Source: Spirochaetales bacterium (GTDB lineage Bacteria; Spirochaetota; Spirochaetia; SZUA-6; JAFGRV01). Taken from it: 64,000 nt of DNA. The stretch is from positions 1-64,000 of the forward strand of contig JAFGQK010000042.1 of assembly GCA_016935735.1 (NCBI GenBank). The letters are read 5' to 3'. Numbering within the stretch: position 1 is the stretch's first letter; each line of letters begins with the position of its first letter. The notes below the pieces were generated by a model that saw nothing but the letters and a program-made list of their open reading frames with translations, was not told where the DNA came from and did not search any database. The position numbers were made by a program, and so were the translations under genes. This document shows positions 48,343 through 57,213 of the stretch, in pieces.

Positions 48343-49425
48343 ATGGGAAAAGTTAGTATTGTTAAAATAGATGAAAGCATAAAGGATACTCTTCACAAAG
48401 CTCTATCGCTTATCGGTGGGATAGGTTTATTTGTACAAAAAGAAGACCGGGTTCTCCTGAAGCCGAATCTTAATGATGTTGATTGCATTACAAATATAAA
48501 TCTTGTTGATGCACTCATACAGTATCTGTTCGATTATGAGATGAAAGATATTGTCATAGCAGAATCCACATTCGGCAACAAGTATATAACAGAAGAATAT
48601 TTTAAGAAATCGGGGTATTATGAAATCAGTGAAAAATTCGGCATCCCGCTTATCAATCTGAATAAATCTGAATCAATTGAAATGAGAGTAAAGAATCCGC
48701 TGGTGTTAGAAAAAATAAAGGTAGCCAAAGAAGTAGGTGAGGCTATAAAGATTATTAACATTCCGGTTATGAAGGTTCACTATGCCACAGGTGTCACTCT
48801 TGGTTTGAAAAACTTAAAAGGATTTCTTCCCCCGGATGAAAAAAAGCATTTCCATGAAGCAGGGCTTGATAAATCAATCGCTGATTTGAATACAATCATT
48901 CACCCTGATCTTACCATTATAGACGGGATGTATTGTATGGAAAGAATGGGCCCCAAAGGAGGTGATGTATTTTACCTCGGATTGTTGATTGCAGGGGGAA
49001 ATAATGCAGAAACTGACTATGTTGCAGGACAGATTATGGGATATGATCTGCCAGAGATTAAACATCTTCGATATTATGTTTCATCTGCAGGTATTGATGT
49101 AACCGGTATCTCTGTATGTGGTGAAAAGATTGAACAGGTTATGCGTCCGTTTAAAAAAGTAGATATTAAAAAAATGATTCCAGCGAACATCATTATATAT
49201 AATACGAACGCCTGTAGTGCGTGTATGAATGCTTTATTAATTTCTTTTTCTTTTGTTAAAAAGGAGATAAAACAAAAAACCGCAATCTATCTTGGCAATA
49301 ATACAATGATACAGGATAGTGACGTAACAATTGCTTTCGGCAATTGCTGTTCAGGGATAGATGCCCAAATTCGGATTAAAGGATGCCCTCCTTATCCATT
49401 ACTTTTAGGAGAAAAATTAAAATAG
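48343..49425 (+). CDS. DUF362 protein with cysteine-rich C-terminus
   Basis: This 360-residue protein matches DUF362: VSIVKIDESIKDTLHKAL, VLLKPNLND, then IPVMKVHYATGVTLGLKNLKG and IDGMYCMERMGPKGG. The family is of unknown function and often tied to Fe-S proteins. The C-terminal third has several cysteines in ACSACMNAL, GNCCSGID and KGCPPYP, which could bind a metal or an Fe-S cluster; there is no ferredoxin domain. It is transcribed divergently from GT2. Confidence 0.8.
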   Translation: MGKVSIVKIDESIKDTLHKALSLIGGIGLFVQKEDRVLLKPNLNDVDCITNINLVDALIQYLFDYEMKDIVIAESTFGNKYITEEYFKKSGYYEISEKFGIPLINLNKSESIEMRVKNPLVLEKIKVAKEVGEAIKIINIPVMKVHYATGVTLGLKNLKGFLPPDEKKHFHEAGLDKSIADLNTIIHPDLTIIDGMYCMERMGPKGGDVFYLGLLIAGGNNAETDYVAGQIMGYDLPEIKHLRYYVSSAGIDVTGISVCGEKIEQVMRPFKKVDIKKMIPANIIIYNTNACSACMNALLISFSFVKKEIKQKTAIYLGNNTMIQDSDVTIAFGNCCSGIDAQIRIKGCPPYPLLLGEKLK

Positions 49426-49431
49426 ATCCCT

Positions 49432-49839
49432 TTATTGTTTTTGTCCGATATTTTCCATGGATGTAAAAACCTTCTTGTATTCTGTAAACACTTTTTCCAC
49501 TTCCGGGTCATTCAACAGATCGCCGTATTCCTTCTGTATTTTTACAATAATGACATATATTTCTGTTACTTTTGCCAGAAGATCAAAAGACTCAAGTGGA
49601 TTTTCCTTTGCCTTTTCCATTTTTTTATAGAGTGCCTTTACCCCTTCCTGCATCGATTCCATATTGGTGTTTGCATATGCGGATAGTTCTTCAGATAGCT
49701 TAGCCGTATCTTTCTTATTTCGCTCAAATATCCGTTCCATTTGCTTTAGATGATTTACTAAAACAGTTGATGGATCATTTTTTACTGCACAACCAGGAAG
49801 CAGCAGGAAGAGAATTCCTGTTACCAGTATATATTTCAT
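49432..49839 (-). CDS. Small lipoprotein
   Basis: This 135-residue protein has a lipoprotein signal peptide ending in LLLPGCAVKN (lipobox LPGC). The mature part is an all-helical, charged domain (EELSAYANTNMESMQEGVKA). No function is recognised. It follows the FGGY kinase by 23 bp in the same direction and is probably co-transcribed. Confidence 0.75.
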   Translation of the reverse strand: MKYILVTGILFLLLPGCAVKNDPSTVLVNHLKQMERIFERNKKDTAKLSEELSAYANTNMESMQEGVKALYKKMEKAKENPLESFDLLAKVTEIYVIIVKIQKEYGDLLNDPEVEKVFTEYKKVFTSMENIGQKQ

Positions 49840-49862
49840 TTTATCCTCCTAATTAATTGAAT

Positions 49863-51410
49863 TTATTTATTACACCAGCGTAAAGAGCGGTAAATCACAT
49901 CCTTCCAGAGTGTATAGTTCTTTTGTCTTGTTTCCTCATCCAACCTGGGCTTGAATATCTCTCCATGCATTATCATTGCTTTTATCTCATCTTCGGACTC
50001 CCAGTATCCTGATGCAAGACCTGCCATAAATGCTGCCCCAAGTGCAGTAGGCTCCGGATGTGGATAATATTCCACATCAATTCCCAGAATATCACTTAAA
50101 AACTGGCAGATAAACCTGTTCTTTGATACACCGCCATCCAGTTTCATTTTTTTTATTTTAATTTTCGTATCCCTTACAATCCCGTCAACAATATCTTTTA
50201 TTCGATAGCAAATTCCTTCCAGGGCTGCCCGGATAATATGTGCCTTTGTTGTATTCAGGTTTATGCCGAAAATATTTCCTTTTGCTGATGCATCCCAGTA
50301 GGGAAAGGTGAGTCCTGTGGTAAAAGCAGGCAGGAAAAAAACTCCATTTGTTGAATCGATGCTAAAAGCAAGGGTTTCAGTATCCCTGGCATTTTTAAAA
50401 AGGCTAAGTTCTTTCTGTATCCAGTCGATAACACTCCCGGTATTCTGGGATTGACCTTCGAGTAGATAGGTTGTTTGATTGTCTACACGCCAGGCAACCA
50501 GGGGGTAAAGTCTTCGTCTTGATGCAAAAGGCCTGACTCCTGTATTCAGATCGATAAATGAACCGGTCCCGTTTGTACACTTCATTTCCCCGTTTTCAAA
50601 ACAACATTGTCCATAGAGTGATGATTGTTGATCTGCTATTACTGCACGGATAGGGATTTCGCCCCCTCCAAATAATGATGTACTCCCAAAATCCCCCCGG
50701 GTCTCCCTGATTTCCGGGAGAATCTGACCGGGAATGCTGAAAATACCCTGTACAATACTATTCCATTTAAGGGTAAAGGGATCCAGAATACCGGAGGAAG
50801 ATGCATTTGAATAATCTGTTGCATGAACCTTCCCTCCTGTCAAATTCCATAATATCCATGAATCAATTGTTCCCCAGCATACTGAAGTATCCGGGGTATG
50901 GGCAAGACGTTTTAGTTCCGGGTTACTATGAAATAAATATCCTGTTCTTGATGATGACTGAACAGTATCAAATTTTAAGATTGAAAGAACCAGAAGTTTG
51001 GGAGAAGGAATAACACCACGAAAAATCCTGGCAAAAGTGCGTACCAATTTAAGCCATAAAAGGTTTGTTTTCTTTTCTGCATAATGGGCGCATCGTTTGT
51101 CCTGCCACGTTATGATATTTGTCAATTTTTTTCCTGTTTTTTTATCCCACATCAGGAATGAGCTTCGCTGTGTTGTAATTCCCAGGGAAACGATATTTTC
51201 CGATTTGAGTCTTTTTAATTTCATAATCTTTAATAATACGTTCCTGCTCATTGTCCAGAGTTCATCCGGATCCTGCTCCATATATCCTTCCTGCTCAATG
51301 ATATAATGTGGCTGTTCTTTCGTTTCCCCAATAATTACTCCCTTTTTATCAAAAATAAATGCCTTTATATTGGTTGTTCCGACATCCAGGATAAGTATAT
51401 ATTTTTTCAT
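49863..51410 (-). CDS. FGGY-family carbohydrate kinase (glycerol-kinase-like)
   Basis: This 515-residue actin-fold kinase phosphorylates a polyol or sugar with ATP. It has phosphate-1 ILDVGTTNIKAFIF, ITTQRSSFLMWDKKTGK, adenosine motif region TNGTGSFIDLNTG and the second FGGY region LDGGVSKNRFICQFLSD. The pattern is nearest glycerol kinase, but the substrate-binding residues are not all typical. An insert near residues 115-150 (RTFARIFRGVIPSPKLLVL) is unusual. Its Shine-Dalgarno is AAGGTGG of repeat copy D. Confidence 0.85.
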   Translation of the reverse strand: MKKYILILDVGTTNIKAFIFDKKGVIIGETKEQPHYIIEQEGYMEQDPDELWTMSRNVLLKIMKLKRLKSENIVSLGITTQRSSFLMWDKKTGKKLTNIITWQDKRCAHYAEKKTNLLWLKLVRTFARIFRGVIPSPKLLVLSILKFDTVQSSSRTGYLFHSNPELKRLAHTPDTSVCWGTIDSWILWNLTGGKVHATDYSNASSSGILDPFTLKWNSIVQGIFSIPGQILPEIRETRGDFGSTSLFGGGEIPIRAVIADQQSSLYGQCCFENGEMKCTNGTGSFIDLNTGVRPFASRRRLYPLVAWRVDNQTTYLLEGQSQNTGSVIDWIQKELSLFKNARDTETLAFSIDSTNGVFFLPAFTTGLTFPYWDASAKGNIFGINLNTTKAHIIRAALEGICYRIKDIVDGIVRDTKIKIKKMKLDGGVSKNRFICQFLSDILGIDVEYYPHPEPTALGAAFMAGLASGYWESEDEIKAMIMHGEIFKPRLDEETRQKNYTLWKDVIYRSLRWCNK

Positions 51411-51415
51411 TGAAT

Positions 51416-51457
51416 ACCACCTTGTTTAAAATTATAATTAGGGTTCAAAGTTGAACA
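51416..51457 (-). repeat. Structured repeat element, copy D (3' part)
   Basis: On the minus strand: hairpin GTTCAA/TTGAAC, then CCCTAATTATAATTTTAAAC and AAGGTGGT. It matches the 3' half of copies A-C. Here AAGGTGG lies five to six bases before the kinase ATG and must be its ribosome-binding site. A TATAAT sits about 15 bp upstream. Confidence 0.7.
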
Positions 51458-51663
51458 CTTCTCTCTTTATTAATTATATTGTATTTCAAATAGCGAATAA
51501 AACCAGTATTTTTTTTGATTGGGATATATTATCTTTATGCAGACTTAGAACCTTGAAGAATATTCTGGTATGATTTTTAGGGAAAAGCTGGTGATGAAGG
51601 TTGAGCGGTAATACTGCTTGAAAATAGAGCTATTATGAACTACACTATAATAAGGAGTTATAA
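51458..51663. other. Divergent spacer between kinase and RsbW-like gene
   Basis: No gene is seen. It contains TATAAT on the minus strand (51474-51479) before repeat D, and TATGAT (51569-51574) on the plus strand, which could be a -10 box for the RsbW-like gene with only a weak -35. Confidence 0.4.
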
Positions 51664-52206
51664 TTGTTTTATTTAAAGCTTAAATTCAGTCATGACTGGG
51701 ATGATATTGTCATTATCAGGAATTTTATTATTACCATATTGTCCCGGAAAATTACTAATTACGATGAAGCGTATCGTGTTGCCCTCGTAGCGTCGGAACT
51801 TATGGAAAATGCCTGCAGGTATTCAACAATAGGCGGGGCCAGTATAGAATTGGAACAGGGTATTAATGAAACCCATATTGAGTTTCGTATAAAAAATATT
51901 ACAAAAGAAGAAAATATTAAAGAATTTGAAAAAATTTTCCATATTATAAATACCGGCTCTGCAGGGGAAGCGTATAAAGAAATGATGCTGCGTGTTATCA
52001 ACAGGAATGATGAAACGATTAGCCAGTTGGGGCTGGCGAGAATAAGATATGAAGGGCAATCGGAAATAAGCTATGAAATAGAATCCGACCTGGAACCTCT
52101 TTTAAAAGGGAGTGAAAGAATCGATAGTCAAAAACAGCGGATACTATGCGTAAAGAGTAAAATGTCTATAATTCCGAAGAAAATTGGAGAAGCTCATGGT
52201 ATTTAA
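51664..52206 (+). CDS. RsbW-like ATP-binding regulatory protein
   Basis: This 180-residue protein belongs to the anti-sigma-factor-type HATPase group (slr1861-like). The N-box is ASELMENACRYS, and the C-terminal half has ISQLGLARIRYEGQ. In partner-switching systems such proteins bind or phosphorylate STAS antagonists. It starts at TTG with AAGGAG upstream. The following STAS gene overlaps its end by 11 bp. No sigma factor gene is nearby, so the controlled target is unknown. Confidence 0.8.
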   Translation: MFYLKLKFSHDWDDIVIIRNFIITILSRKITNYDEAYRVALVASELMENACRYSTIGGASIELEQGINETHIEFRIKNITKEENIKEFEKIFHIINTGSAGEAYKEMMLRVINRNDETISQLGLARIRYEGQSEISYEIESDLEPLLKGSERIDSQKQRILCVKSKMSIIPKKIGEAHGI

Positions 52207-52546
52207 TATCCCAAAACAGACATACAACAGAGCCATCATTTCTGCTAAAGGGGATACAATCATCCTGGAAGGAGATATTGATCATAATGACCCTGAAGTT
52301 TTTATAAAACCTTTTTTTGAAAAGGTTTTATCTCAAATGCATGAGGTATTGATAATCGACATAAGAAACCTGGAATTTCTTAATTCAGCTGGTATCAAAT
52401 GCTTGCTCGATTTCTTAAAAGCCAAACCCACAGACACCAGGGTTCTCATTAAAAGCGATAAGAAAAAGACATGGCAGCAGAAATCCATGGCAGTGATAAA
52501 ATCTCTTGATGAAGAGAATATTTCTCTTGAAGATGTTGATATATAA
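52196..52546 (+). CDS. STAS-domain anti-anti-sigma-like protein
   Basis: This 116-residue STAS protein has the core VLIIDIRNLEFLNSAGIKCL, with Ser64 in the position phosphorylated in SpoIIAA-type antagonists. GGAGAAG lies upstream of the ATG at 52196. It is coupled to the RsbW-like gene and lies 84 bp before the PP2C phosphatase gene, which would dephosphorylate it. Confidence 0.82.
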   Translation: MVFNIPKQTYNRAIISAKGDTIILEGDIDHNDPEVFIKPFFEKVLSQMHEVLIIDIRNLEFLNSAGIKCLLDFLKAKPTDTRVLIKSDKKKTWQQKSMAVIKSLDEENISLEDVDI

Positions 52547-52630
52547 GCGGAATTTACATTTTGTGGATGTTTTCCGTTTGTTTCAAAACAGCATTTATTT
52601 TATATTTGAGAAGTGAAAGATTTAAAGTAA

Positions 52631-55069
52631 TTGAAGAAAAGAATCAAATCGGATTCCCTGACAATTGGAATATTAAGTGATACATTGATGTATGACATAC
52701 CAATTCAGTATTTCAGGGCAATAAGTGATGTTGTAAAACAACATGATTTGAATCTCCTGAGTTGTACGACAAAAGCTATACGGGCACCGAATGATTATAA
52801 TATCCAGGCAAATATCCTCTTTGATCTCATGAATGAAACGAATGTCGATGGACTGCTTATTGCGTCCAATCTTCTTGCATCATTTATTCCTTTTAATGAA
52901 TTAGTGGACCTGTGCCGGAGGTACCATCCACTGCCAATTATCAGTATGGGGGCGATATTAGAAGGATATCCCAGTGTGGTAAGTGATAATTTCCAGGGAA
53001 TGTATGAAGTAGTATCACATCTTATAGAAGTACATGGGTATAAACATATCGCTTACCTGTTGGGGCCAGATGTTCATCCGGATGTACAGGAACGATATAA
53101 TGGATATGTCCTGGCTCTAAAGGACCATAATCTTTCTCTGGATCCTGAATTAACATTACCTGGTAATTTTCGGACTATTTCAGGCAATAAAGCAGTTTCG
53201 ATATTGATAGACCAGCGCAATAAAAAGCCGGGCAGAGATTTCCATGCCATCGTATGTACAAATGATTATATGGCATTTGGTGTTGTCACTGAATTACAGA
53301 ACCGTGGGATCAATGTGCCGGAAGATGTTGCTGTTACAGGATTTGATAATATTTTTAATTCGAAATACTATACCCCATCATTAAGTACAGCACACCAATT
53401 CTTCGATGAAATGGGAAAACAGGCAATGGAATTACTTCTTGCAAGGCTTGCCGGTAAAGAAATCCCGGAGATCACCAGGGTTCCGGCAAAGTATATACAA
53501 CGTCAATCCTGCGGGTGTAATGAAACGGTAATGCCTGAACCGCTGGATGAAACAGAACTCCCCCCGGATGTATCTTCGGCAATCTCTTCAGATCCCCGTA
53601 AATTTCTGCAGCAGTTAAGTGTACAATTTTATAATGCCGGACTGCCCAGGAGGGAGATTGTCACATGGGATCAGATACTTGCTCTACTCAGTCAAATCGA
53701 TAAATGGGAATGGGGAGATAAAACCGACTATTATCAGGGAATGTCATTCGGTCGCTATGCATGGTTTGCCATGGGTAAAACCAGTTATCTTGCTTTTGAA
53801 AATATAAACAATACAATAGCGACATTGTATACAGGGATGGCGTTGATATCTACCCTTGATATTTCTCAATTAATGAATATTATAGAAAAAGAATTAAAAA
53901 CATACGGTATACGGAAATGTTATCTGTCACTATACGAAAATCCCCCACCTTTTATTCATCCACAAACACCTCCTGAGTGGTCCCGGTTAATTCTGGCTGT
54001 TAATGAAAAAGGAAGAATCATTCTGCCGGAGGATGGTATACGTTTTCCAACCCGGAATCTTGTACCGTGTGAAATTCTGGAACAGGAAAGCCGGACAAGG
54101 ATGCTGATGGAAGCTTTGTACTTCCAGGAGGAACAAATCGGGTTCTGGTTGCTGGATGCAAATATATATGATGAAAAAATGAGCCGTTTTTTAACAGGCC
54201 AGATCAGCAGTTCTCTTCAAGGTGGTTTACTTCTTAAACGTTACCAGGAGCGCACCCGGGAACTGGCAATAGCCAACAGGGAGATCCAGCTCCTTAACAG
54301 ACAATTAAAAGATGAAAATTTAAGGATAAGTACGGAAATGGAAGTGGCCCGGCATATTCAGATTGCCCTGTTGCCGGAAATTATTAAAACAATTCATCCG
54401 GACTTTAAGATATCAGCACGTATGCTTACCGCAGCAGAGGTTGGTGGTGATTATTACGATATAAATCTTGACCGGGAAGGTGCACTCTGGCTGGGGATAG
54501 GGGATGTTTCCGGTCATGGGGTTACCTCGGGATTGATTATGATGATGGCACAAACAGTTCATACAACCATCACCGCGAACTACAATGCCAGTGCCCGGGA
54601 TATTGTCATTATGATAAACAATGTGCTGTTCAAGAATATTTCCGGCCGTATGGACGAAACCAGGTATATGACTTTTACTACATTGAAATACCTTGGTCGG
54701 GGCCGGTTCCAATATGCCGGATTTCATCTGGATTTACTTATCTACCGGCACCGTACAAAAGCCTGTGAGGTAATTGAAACCAGTGGTCTGTGGTTGAATG
54801 TAAAACATGATATCAGCGATAAGACACAGAATGCTGAAATAAGCCTTGAAATTGGGGATGTTCTGATCCTGTTTACAGACGGATTAACAGAGATTTTTGA
54901 CGAACAACGAAATATGCTTGATACACAAGGATTAATTGACATTATTACCAGACATGGTGATAAAGATGTGGAAGCAATGCAGGATGCAGTGTTTAAAGAT
55001 GTGACAAACTGGTGTTATGGGGAACCCAAAGATGATATGACACTGATGCTGGTGCGCCGGATAAGATAA
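52631..55069 (+). CDS. PP2C phosphatase with LacI-type sensor
   Basis: This 812-residue cytoplasmic protein has a LacI/PurR-type effector-binding fold (residues 1-290; NVDGLLIASNLLASF, AIVCTNDYMAFGVVTELQ, PEDVAVTGFDNIFNS) without a DNA-binding domain. The cysteine motif RQSCGCNE follows, then a middle domain shared with the hybrid kinase at 42.5 kb and a coiled coil. The C-terminal SpoIIE/PP2C phosphatase has VGGDYYDI, GIGDVSGHGVTSGL and ILFTDGLTEIFDE near residue 745. It would dephosphorylate the STAS protein next door in response to a ligand. The start is TTG. Confidence 0.88.
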   Translation: MKKRIKSDSLTIGILSDTLMYDIPIQYFRAISDVVKQHDLNLLSCTTKAIRAPNDYNIQANILFDLMNETNVDGLLIASNLLASFIPFNELVDLCRRYHPLPIISMGAILEGYPSVVSDNFQGMYEVVSHLIEVHGYKHIAYLLGPDVHPDVQERYNGYVLALKDHNLSLDPELTLPGNFRTISGNKAVSILIDQRNKKPGRDFHAIVCTNDYMAFGVVTELQNRGINVPEDVAVTGFDNIFNSKYYTPSLSTAHQFFDEMGKQAMELLLARLAGKEIPEITRVPAKYIQRQSCGCNETVMPEPLDETELPPDVSSAISSDPRKFLQQLSVQFYNAGLPRREIVTWDQILALLSQIDKWEWGDKTDYYQGMSFGRYAWFAMGKTSYLAFENINNTIATLYTGMALISTLDISQLMNIIEKELKTYGIRKCYLSLYENPPPFIHPQTPPEWSRLILAVNEKGRIILPEDGIRFPTRNLVPCEILEQESRTRMLMEALYFQEEQIGFWLLDANIYDEKMSRFLTGQISSSLQGGLLLKRYQERTRELAIANREIQLLNRQLKDENLRISTEMEVARHIQIALLPEIIKTIHPDFKISARMLTAAEVGGDYYDINLDREGALWLGIGDVSGHGVTSGLIMMMAQTVHTTITANYNASARDIVIMINNVLFKNISGRMDETRYMTFTTLKYLGRGRFQYAGFHLDLLIYRHRTKACEVIETSGLWLNVKHDISDKTQNAEISLEIGDVLILFTDGLTEIFDEQRNMLDTQGLIDIITRHGDKDVEAMQDAVFKDVTNWCYGEPKDDMTLMLVRRIR

Positions 55070-55099
55070 TGAGATTTATACAGGGGGGGTACATGATAA

Positions 55100-55216
55100 A
55101 AAAACAGTTGTATTGAAATTTTCGATGTATACAAAGGAACAAAGTACGATGATACATGTATTGCAGAGGTAAAATCCGGTGAAAAAATAGTAGATTCCCA
55201 GCAGGAACTGCCTTGA
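55100..55216 (+). pseudogene. Possible nuclease-like gene remnant
   Basis: An open stretch of 38 codons without a start codon encodes IEIFDVYKGTKYDDTCIAEV plus KSGEKIVDSQQELP. The AEVKSG piece resembles the third motif of a PD-(D/E)XK nuclease fold. The assignment is weak. Confidence 0.3.
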
Positions 55217-55281
55217 CTGGTTGAGAAATTAATATAAAAGATCCTGGAGGATTTCTGTGTAATCGTGATATTATCTTGCCC

Positions 55282-55428
55282 ATGAATAGTAAGGATAACA
55301 AAAAAAAAGACCCACTAACTCATGCTATTGTTGGGGTAGCTATGGAAGTTCATAGTCCAATCTGTGAAATCGGTGTAATCTGTGGTTTCATCTCTTTATT
55401 GTGGAAAATCGAAATTCCTGGACAATAA
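55282..55428 (+). pseudogene. GxxExxY-family gene remnant
   Basis: A 48-codon frame begins DPLTHAIVGVAMEVH, matching the N-terminal start of GxxExxY proteins (G..xEVH), then breaks off. The homology ends just before a tandem repeat. It looks like a truncated copy rather than a functional gene. Confidence 0.55.
55359..55385 (+). repeat. Three tandem 9-bp AATCNGTGN repeats
   Basis: AATCTGTGA, AATCGGTGT and AATCTGTGG follow each other without a gap, then TTTC. Such a pattern is often seen near GxxExxY genes in my recollection of bacterial genomes. It overlaps the GxxExxY remnant. Confidence 0.65.
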
Positions 55429-55483
55429 ATTAATATATTCTGCCAGGTTGATTTTATTCTGAATTTCTTTTACTTTAACTCCT

Positions 55484-56281
55484 ATGAAAACTGAAAATTA
55501 TCTTGATACTTCAATTATTGCAGCAAGAAAAGCCGCAGAAATACTGCTTGGATACTTTCAAAAAGAAAAAAATGTTTCTTTCAAATCCGCCCATTATGAT
55601 ATGGTGACAAAGGCAGATATTGAATCTGAAAAGATTATTGTATCGACAATAAAGGAAAAATTCCCCTGTCATAATATCCTGGCCGAAGAAAATAACTATG
55701 AACAGACCGATTCTCCTTATACCTGGATTATCGATCCGCTGGATGGTACAAATAATTTTGTTCATGGTATCCCGGTTTTCAGTATATCGATCGCTCTTGC
55801 AAAAAACGGCTCGATAATAATGGGTGTGGTTTATGATCCGACAAGGGAGGAGCTTTTTTGTGCACAACACGGGGATGGGGCAATGTTGAATAACAAACTG
55901 GTCAGGGTAACAGAAGCGGAAGACCTTTCTTCATCGATTCTTGCTACCGGTTTTTATTACAACAGGGGAAAAGAGATGGAGGAAACTCTTGACAATATAA
56001 AAAGATTCTTTTTGAGTGGAATTATCGGTATTCGCCGGATGGGTTCTGCCGCACTTGATTTATGTAATGTTGCCTGCGGGAGACTGGATGGATTCTGGGA
56101 ATATTATTTAAGTCCCTGGGATTTTGCCGCAGGGGTATATATTGTGGAACAGGCAGGAGGAAAGGTGACAGATCAGTATAATGAAAAGGTAAAAATTGCC
56201 CCTTCCTATATTGTCTCTTCCAATGGGAAAATACATACAAAGATGCTTGACATTGTGGGTAATAAAGAAAGAGGAACTTAA
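55484..56281 (+). CDS. suhB: Inositol monophosphatase family protein
   Basis: This 265-residue magnesium-dependent phosphatase has the metal-binding EENNYEQ and WIIDPLDGTNNFVHGIPV motifs and a C-terminal WDFAAGVYIVEQAGGKVTD. It dephosphorylates inositol-1-phosphate or related sugar phosphates. The stop overlaps the end of the convergent PilZ-like gene by four bases. Confidence 0.94.
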   Translation: MKTENYLDTSIIAARKAAEILLGYFQKEKNVSFKSAHYDMVTKADIESEKIIVSTIKEKFPCHNILAEENNYEQTDSPYTWIIDPLDGTNNFVHGIPVFSISIALAKNGSIIMGVVYDPTREELFCAQHGDGAMLNNKLVRVTEAEDLSSSILATGFYYNRGKEMEETLDNIKRFFLSGIIGIRRMGSAALDLCNVACGRLDGFWEYYLSPWDFAAGVYIVEQAGGKVTDQYNEKVKIAPSYIVSSNGKIHTKMLDIVGNKERGT

Positions 56282-57105
56282 AAAATATTTTTTTTCTTTC
56301 GCTTTAATGCTATTGTCTCAAGGCATTCGCCAATCCACATCTTATATTGGGGGGGGATTGCATCCTGATCAAATGTTATGATTAATGATACAAGCTTTTC
56401 ATGCTCACTTATAATATCACACCTTGTTACAATACCGACCATCTCCCCCATTTCCTTGAGTGACTGCATTTTTATAAGGAGTATTACCCGTTTCTGTGCA
56501 AAATCTGCCGGGGTGCCTTCTATGAGTACTTTTGCACTGAAAATGGAAATTTCATTTAGAATACATTTTTTTCCTTTTCCTTCAATAAATAAGAATGTTT
56601 CCATAGACTGGATACCGAATTCCAGCTGATTTGTATCATTGATGGTGATTCGTTCCTGGAAACGCTTTTCTCTCTGGGATTCAAGTTCAATATGCCGTCC
56701 CAGAATAAGGATAAAATCATCCGGTGGGCGGTTAAGGTATTCCAATGAAAAAAGGTATAGATTGGGATTACTCCCGTGATATTTATTCTGGCTATTAACT
56801 TTCGATTGAATAAAGAATGAAATTTCCTTTTTACTTTCCGGCTGGACAAAAAACAACCGTATTGAAACCTTATTATTTGCCTTTTTTAATTTTTCAAATA
56901 AAAAGACTTTAGCCAGAATGAGAATTTTAGCCATTCGCATGGATCCGAGATAAAGAATACAGGGAAATGTCTCACTTACGCATTTTAGAGAAATTCTATT
57001 GGCTATAAGACCGGTGGCAGTAATAACAGAATGATTGAACACAACCTCATGATCTGAATAGTTCTCATAATAATAGCTGATTTGACGCGCTTCTGTTTCT
57101 TTCAT
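56278..57105 (-). CDS. PilZ-like domain protein
   Basis: This 275-residue protein ends with a PilZ-like barrel (about residues 150-265) starting at REKRFQERITIN and including CILNEISIFSAKVLIEG. The N-terminal part resembles PilZN domains of spirochaetes. The c-di-GMP motif is not fully clear: the basic residues of QREKRFQ fit, but the D/NxSxxG part is altered (NEISIFSAKV). It would respond to c-di-GMP, if it still binds it. It converges with suhB. Confidence 0.65.
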   Translation of the reverse strand: MKETEARQISYYYENYSDHEVVFNHSVITATGLIANRISLKCVSETFPCILYLGSMRMAKILILAKVFLFEKLKKANNKVSIRLFFVQPESKKEISFFIQSKVNSQNKYHGSNPNLYLFSLEYLNRPPDDFILILGRHIELESQREKRFQERITINDTNQLEFGIQSMETFLFIEGKGKKCILNEISIFSAKVLIEGTPADFAQKRVILLIKMQSLKEMGEMVGIVTRCDIISEHEKLVSLIITFDQDAIPPQYKMWIGECLETIALKRKKKNIF

Positions 57106-57167
57106 AATTATGTGCCTGTTTAAAAGCCTTACTCCTATTATATGATTTTATGCATGTAAACGCAAGT

Positions 57168-57196
57168 GCCATAAGGCCAGCAGGCCAGCATAAGGC
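57168..57196. repeat. GC-rich short direct repeats
   Basis: The stretch GCCATAAGGCCAGCAGGCC continues with AGCATAAGGC; CATAAGGC and GGCCAGCA each occur twice. It stands out as GC-rich in the 108-bp spacer before the metallo-beta-lactamase gene. Confidence 0.5.
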
Positions 57197-57213
57197 AAAG
57201 ATCGGGAATTTTA

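Larger units (their letters stand above)
55070..55483. other. Intergenic region with gene remnants
   Basis: About 410 bp contain no intact gene. Two decayed pieces are described separately. The rest is unremarkable. Confidence 0.6.

Noticed and set aside
48251-48370. 39-codon frame (MRKQQIPVTFFDILLASLL...) before the DUF362 gene
   Set aside because: It has a hydrophobic stretch but no clear ribosome site and runs into the DUF362 gene in another frame. It is not enough to call a gene.
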